Assembly (NCBI RefSeq): GCF_017742215.1
Contig: NZ_JAGHKP010000001.1
Span: 1,798,001-1,862,000 of the forward strand
DNA length: 64,000 nt
Source of the DNA: Chitinophaga chungangae
Lineage (GTDB): Bacteria > Bacteroidota > Bacteroidia > Chitinophagales > Chitinophagaceae
Direction of reading: 5' to 3'
The notes under the pieces were generated by a model. The model was given only the letters and a program-made list of their open reading frames with translations. It had not been told where the DNA came from and did not search any database. Positions 61,417 to 64,000 of the stretch are shown one piece after another (the stretch's first letter is position 1; each line of letters starts with the position of its first letter). Position numbers and translations under genes: made by a program.

Positions 61417-61695
61417 ATGACAATAAAAGAAGTTTATGAGTTGCTTTGCAGCAGGAATTATTATGAGCTGGACAGTTCAACAACATTCCGCTTTTTGGGG
61501 AACACCATGTTTGTAGACCGCAGGGCAGGCGTACCTTTTTCCTTACAGGAAGATAGGGGCGATATTTACCTGGATACCACACTACGGCCGGACCGGAGAG
61601 ATGGCATGCTCAGGATCGTAACGAACCACCCCGACGGAAGGCCGCTCCATTTCTTCGGAAAGAACAGCGGGCTGGAAGTACTGGTGCTCGATTGA
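61417..61695 (+). CDS. Hypothetical small protein
   Basis: A 92-residue soluble protein, not recognised. It is strand-rich with many charged residues (SLQEDRGDIYLDTTLRPDRRDGMLRIVTN) and ends LEVLVLD. It starts 55 nt after the RRM gene and precedes a terminator, so it may share the RRM transcript. Confidence 0.6.
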   Translation: MTIKEVYELLCSRNYYELDSSTTFRFLGNTMFVDRRAGVPFSLQEDRGDIYLDTTLRPDRRDGMLRIVTNHPDGRPLHFFGKNSGLEVLVLD

Positions 61696-61737
61696 TTCTG
61701 TTTACATAAAAAGCCAAAAAGTTAAAACACTATATAG

Positions 61738-61768
61738 CTGGCGCCGGAATTATCCCGGCGCCAGTTTA
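61738..61768 (+). terminator. Rho-independent terminator
   Basis: CTGGCGCCGG (61738-61747) pairs with CCGGCGCCAG (61755-61764), a 10-bp stem with a 7-nt loop, followed by a T-rich stretch (TTTATTTTAT). Confidence 0.8.
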
Positions 61769-61833
61769 TTTTATACCGGGGATTTAGTATTTTAATCCGG
61801 ATTATATTATATCACGTTTGCACGGCTTTTGTT

Positions 61834-63870
61834 ATGAACCCATTCCTCCATAAAAGTTCCATCTTATTGATCGCACTGGCTGCAACCTTAAATGCCACAG
61901 GCCAGGTGAAAAAAGAAACCCGTCACGCTGCCTGTTATACGCTGAGCCGCGCGCCGCTCCGGCAGAACCCTTATATACAATTGCCGCTGGGCGCCATCAG
62001 GCCGCGGGGCTGGCTGAAAGAAATGCTCGTGCGCCAGAAGAACGGCGCCACCGGCAACCTTGACAAATTGTATCCCATCGTGATGAACCACCGCAACGGC
62101 TGGCTCGGCGGAGACGGCGACCAATGGGAGAGAGGGCCGTACTGGATCGACGGGTTGCTGCCGCTGGCATACATCCTCAACGACAAAGAGCTGATCGCCA
62201 AAACAAAACCCTGGGTGGAATGGGCCATCAACAGCCAGCAACCGGACGGTTATTTCGGGCCGTCGAAAGATTATGAATACGAGCCGGGCATTCAGCGCGA
62301 CAACAGCCGCGACTGGTGGCCGAAAATGGTGATGCTGAAAGTGCTGCAGCAATATTATTCCGCCACCGGCGACAAAAGGGTGATCTCGCTGATGACGAAT
62401 TATTTCCGTTATCAATTAAAAGAGCTTCCTCAAAAGCCGCTCGACCACTGGACTTTCTGGGCGCGTTACCGCGGCGGGGACAACCTGATGACGGTTTACT
62501 GGCTCTATAACATCACCGGCGACCCGTTTTTGCTCGAGCTGGGCGACCTCCTTTACAAACAAACGTTCGATTATACCAACGCTTTCCTTCATACCAGCCT
62601 GCTGGCCACGCCCGGGAGCATTCACTGCGTGAACCTCGCGCAGGGCATGAAAACACCTTTCATTTATTACCAGCATCATCCCGAGCCGAAATACCTCGAA
62701 GCCGGGAAAAAAGGATTTGAAGACCTGCGCAAATACAACGGCATGGCGCATGGGCTGTACGGCGGCGATGAGGCCCTCCACGGCAACAATCCCACGCAGG
62801 GCTCCGAATTATGCAGCGCGGTGGAAATGATGTTCACGCTGGAAAATGCGCTGGAGATCACGGGTGATGTGGGTTATGCGGACCATCTTGAAAAAGTGGC
62901 GTTCAACGCCCTGCCCACGCAAACCACCGAAGATTACATGACGCGGCAATATTTCCAGCAGGCCAACCAGGTGATGGTGAGCCGCCACATCCGGAACTTC
63001 GATCAGAACCATACCGAAACCGACGTGTGTTACGGGTTATTGTCCGGCTACCCCTGCTGTACCTCCAACATGCACCAAGGCTGGCCGAAATTCACGCAGA
63101 ACCTGTGGTACGCCACGGCAGCGGGCGGCCTCGCCGCACTGGTGTACGCGCCCAGCGAAGTGAAAGCATACGTGGGCGGCGGCCGCGAGGTAACGTTCGT
63201 GGAAGAGACCGGTTATCCCTTCGAAGAAACGGTGCGTTTTACGCTGAAAATGGATGGCAAACCGCTGTCGTTTCCCTTTCACCTGCGCATACCATCGTGG
63301 TGCAAAAAAGCAGCAATAAAGGTCAACGGCGAAACCGTGCAAAGCCCTGCCGGCGGCCAGGTGGCGGAGATCGGGCGGGAATGGAAAAACGGCGATGTGG
63401 TGGAGCTGACGCTGCCGATGCACATTTTTAAGGAACGCTGGTACGAAAATTCAATTTCCATCGAGCGCGGGCCGCTTACTTACGCGCTGAAGATCGGGGA
63501 GGAATTAAAAAAAGTGGTGAACGAAAAAGACCCGGCTGTATATGGCGATTTTTATTACGAAGTACATCCTTCCACTCCGTGGAACTACGGCCTGTTCGAC
63601 ATGAACGCCAATAAAATGCAGGAAAATTTTATCGTGGAAAAAACCGGTAAAACATCCGTTTACCCATGGACGCTGAATAACGCGCCGCTTGTGATCAAAA
63701 CAAAAGCGAAACGCGTGCCTTCCTGGCAGCTGTACAACGAAATGGCCGGCCCGATGCCTTATGCGATGATGAACAACATCGCGCCGGGCGCGGAAGAAGA
63801 GGTGGTACTGGTGCCCTATGGCTGCACGAAGCTGCGTGTGTCGCAATTCCCGGTGGTGGGAAGAAAATAG
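61834..63870 (+). CDS. Secreted GH127-family beta-L-arabinofuranosidase-like enzyme
   Basis: A 678-residue enzyme with a signal peptide (LLIALAATLNATGQ). The alpha/alpha-barrel catalytic domain starts after residue 40 (IRPRGWLKEMLVRQKNG, PYWIDGLLPLAYILND, QPDGYFGP, YSATGD). The zinc-thiolate site of GH127 is recognisable: Glu325-x-Cys327 (SELCSA) and the Cys408-Cys409 pair (YPCCTSN), matching Glu338, Cys340, Cys417 and Cys418 of the Bifidobacterium enzyme, whose Cys417 is the nucleophile. C-terminal beta-sandwich domains complete the family architecture. It would release L-arabinofuranose or a related sugar from plant glycoproteins or arabinans. No transport genes are adjacent. Confidence 0.9.
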   Translation: MNPFLHKSSILLIALAATLNATGQVKKETRHAACYTLSRAPLRQNPYIQLPLGAIRPRGWLKEMLVRQKNGATGNLDKLYPIVMNHRNGWLGGDGDQWERGPYWIDGLLPLAYILNDKELIAKTKPWVEWAINSQQPDGYFGPSKDYEYEPGIQRDNSRDWWPKMVMLKVLQQYYSATGDKRVISLMTNYFRYQLKELPQKPLDHWTFWARYRGGDNLMTVYWLYNITGDPFLLELGDLLYKQTFDYTNAFLHTSLLATPGSIHCVNLAQGMKTPFIYYQHHPEPKYLEAGKKGFEDLRKYNGMAHGLYGGDEALHGNNPTQGSELCSAVEMMFTLENALEITGDVGYADHLEKVAFNALPTQTTEDYMTRQYFQQANQVMVSRHIRNFDQNHTETDVCYGLLSGYPCCTSNMHQGWPKFTQNLWYATAAGGLAALVYAPSEVKAYVGGGREVTFVEETGYPFEETVRFTLKMDGKPLSFPFHLRIPSWCKKAAIKVNGETVQSPAGGQVAEIGREWKNGDVVELTLPMHIFKERWYENSISIERGPLTYALKIGEELKKVVNEKDPAVYGDFYYEVHPSTPWNYGLFDMNANKMQENFIVEKTGKTSVYPWTLNNAPLVIKTKAKRVPSWQLYNEMAGPMPYAMMNNIAPGAEEEVVLVPYGCTKLRVSQFPVVGRK

Positions 63871-63875
63871 AAAAT

Positions 63876-64000
63876 TTACCGTGCGAGGTATTCCGCGAGT
63901 TTATCGAAAGTTTTGGCGAAGCCGTTCTGCATATCCTTATTGATCGAGTTGAACCCGGCGATCTCCGCATCTGAGCCTGTTTCGGGCCTGCCGGTAAGCG
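63876..64000 (-). CDS. SRPBCC/AHSA1-like protein, C-terminal fragment cut by the window edge
   Basis: Only the last 40 residues are in view. They read AEIAGFNSINKDMQNGFAKTFDKLAEYLAR, the typical final helix of AHSA1/SRPBCC proteins, which caps the ligand cavity. The rest lies beyond base 64000. Identification is from this short end alone. It converges with the GH127 gene, with 5 nt between stops. Confidence 0.5.
   Translation of the reverse strand, partial: LTGRPETGSDAEIAGFNSINKDMQNGFAKTFDKLAEYLAR

Noticed and set aside
1..64000. Search for tRNA, rRNA, CRISPR, insertion sequences and att sites
   Set aside because: Reading both strands showed no cloverleaf-like gene, no repeat-spacer array and no transposase or integrase. 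Absence by eye is not proof for tRNA genes.

Overview
The window reads as chromosome of a Bacteroidota bacterium, most likely a Chitinophagaceae/Chitinophaga-type soil glycan degrader. The evidence is a SusC/SusD pair with its own FecI/FecR regulators, STN-type TonB-dependent transduction, many secreted lipoproteins, several glycoside hydrolases, TAnnTTTG-type -7 promoter boxes, and base composition that is GC-rich by eye with AT-rich intergenic gaps. The family-level assignment is inference. No rRNA, tRNA, CRISPR array, insertion sequence, prophage or origin was recognised.

Layout. 1-3.9 kb: the tail of an FtsX-type permease, a DinB protein, two tandem paralogous lipoproteins and a secreted Gfo/Idh/MocA oxidoreductase. 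4.0-7.1 kb: an Mla/MCE-type lipid transporter (permease, ATPase, MCE protein) and a GNAT acetyltransferase. 7.1-10.1 kb: a DJ-1/AraC regulator divergent from a small HMA-like protein, a VOC protein and an LLM-type flavin oxidoreductase. 10.2-14.8 kb: an erythromycin-esterase-fold protein, a fluoride riboswitch driving a CLC-F type fluoride exporter, and two small lipoproteins. 14.7-23.1 kb: S41 peptidase, GH43-like protein, DUF2071, HHH/SRPBCC pair, SDR, GMC oxidoreductase, DUF1801 and a retropepsin-like protein. 23.3-28.0 kb: a leuC-leuD-cimA-leuB operon whose synthase carries the pyruvate-pocket residues of (R)-citramalate synthase, suggesting threonine-independent isoleucine synthesis. 28.2-38.0 kb: sialidase, MarR, Dabb, NamZ-type muramidase, peptide deformylase, Crp/Fnr regulator, several small VOC/NTF2/PhnA/DUF1905 proteins and one decayed DUF1905 gene. 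38.1-44.6 kb: a large propeller-HEAT-cytochrome c lipoprotein and a TonB-dependent siderophore-type receptor. 45.2-56.6 kb: a regulated uptake locus, fecI-fecR-susC-susD-GH74-sulfatase-GDPD. 56.7-64 kb: AlkC-like repair protein, fatty acid desaturase, RRM protein, GH127 arabinofuranosidase and a truncated SRPBCC gene at the edge.

The most novel signal is regulatory. Upstream of five scattered small-protein genes (starting at 8202, 18892 on the minus strand, 21706, 33145 and 37715) there is a TGYCG half-site exactly 40 nt before a TAnnTTTG-like -7 box. In four of them a second half-site lies exactly 22 nt further upstream. This is the geometry expected of an AraC-family class II activator. One site lies in the divergent promoter of the DJ-1/AraC regulator at 7089-8075, so that protein is the natural candidate regulator. 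A second, unrelated 27-nt element is perfectly conserved upstream of the DinB gene and the glyoxalase-like gene at 37106. Together these suggest that the scattered VOC, DinB, DUF1801, DUF1905 and SRPBCC genes, usually treated as unconnected, belong to small regulons.
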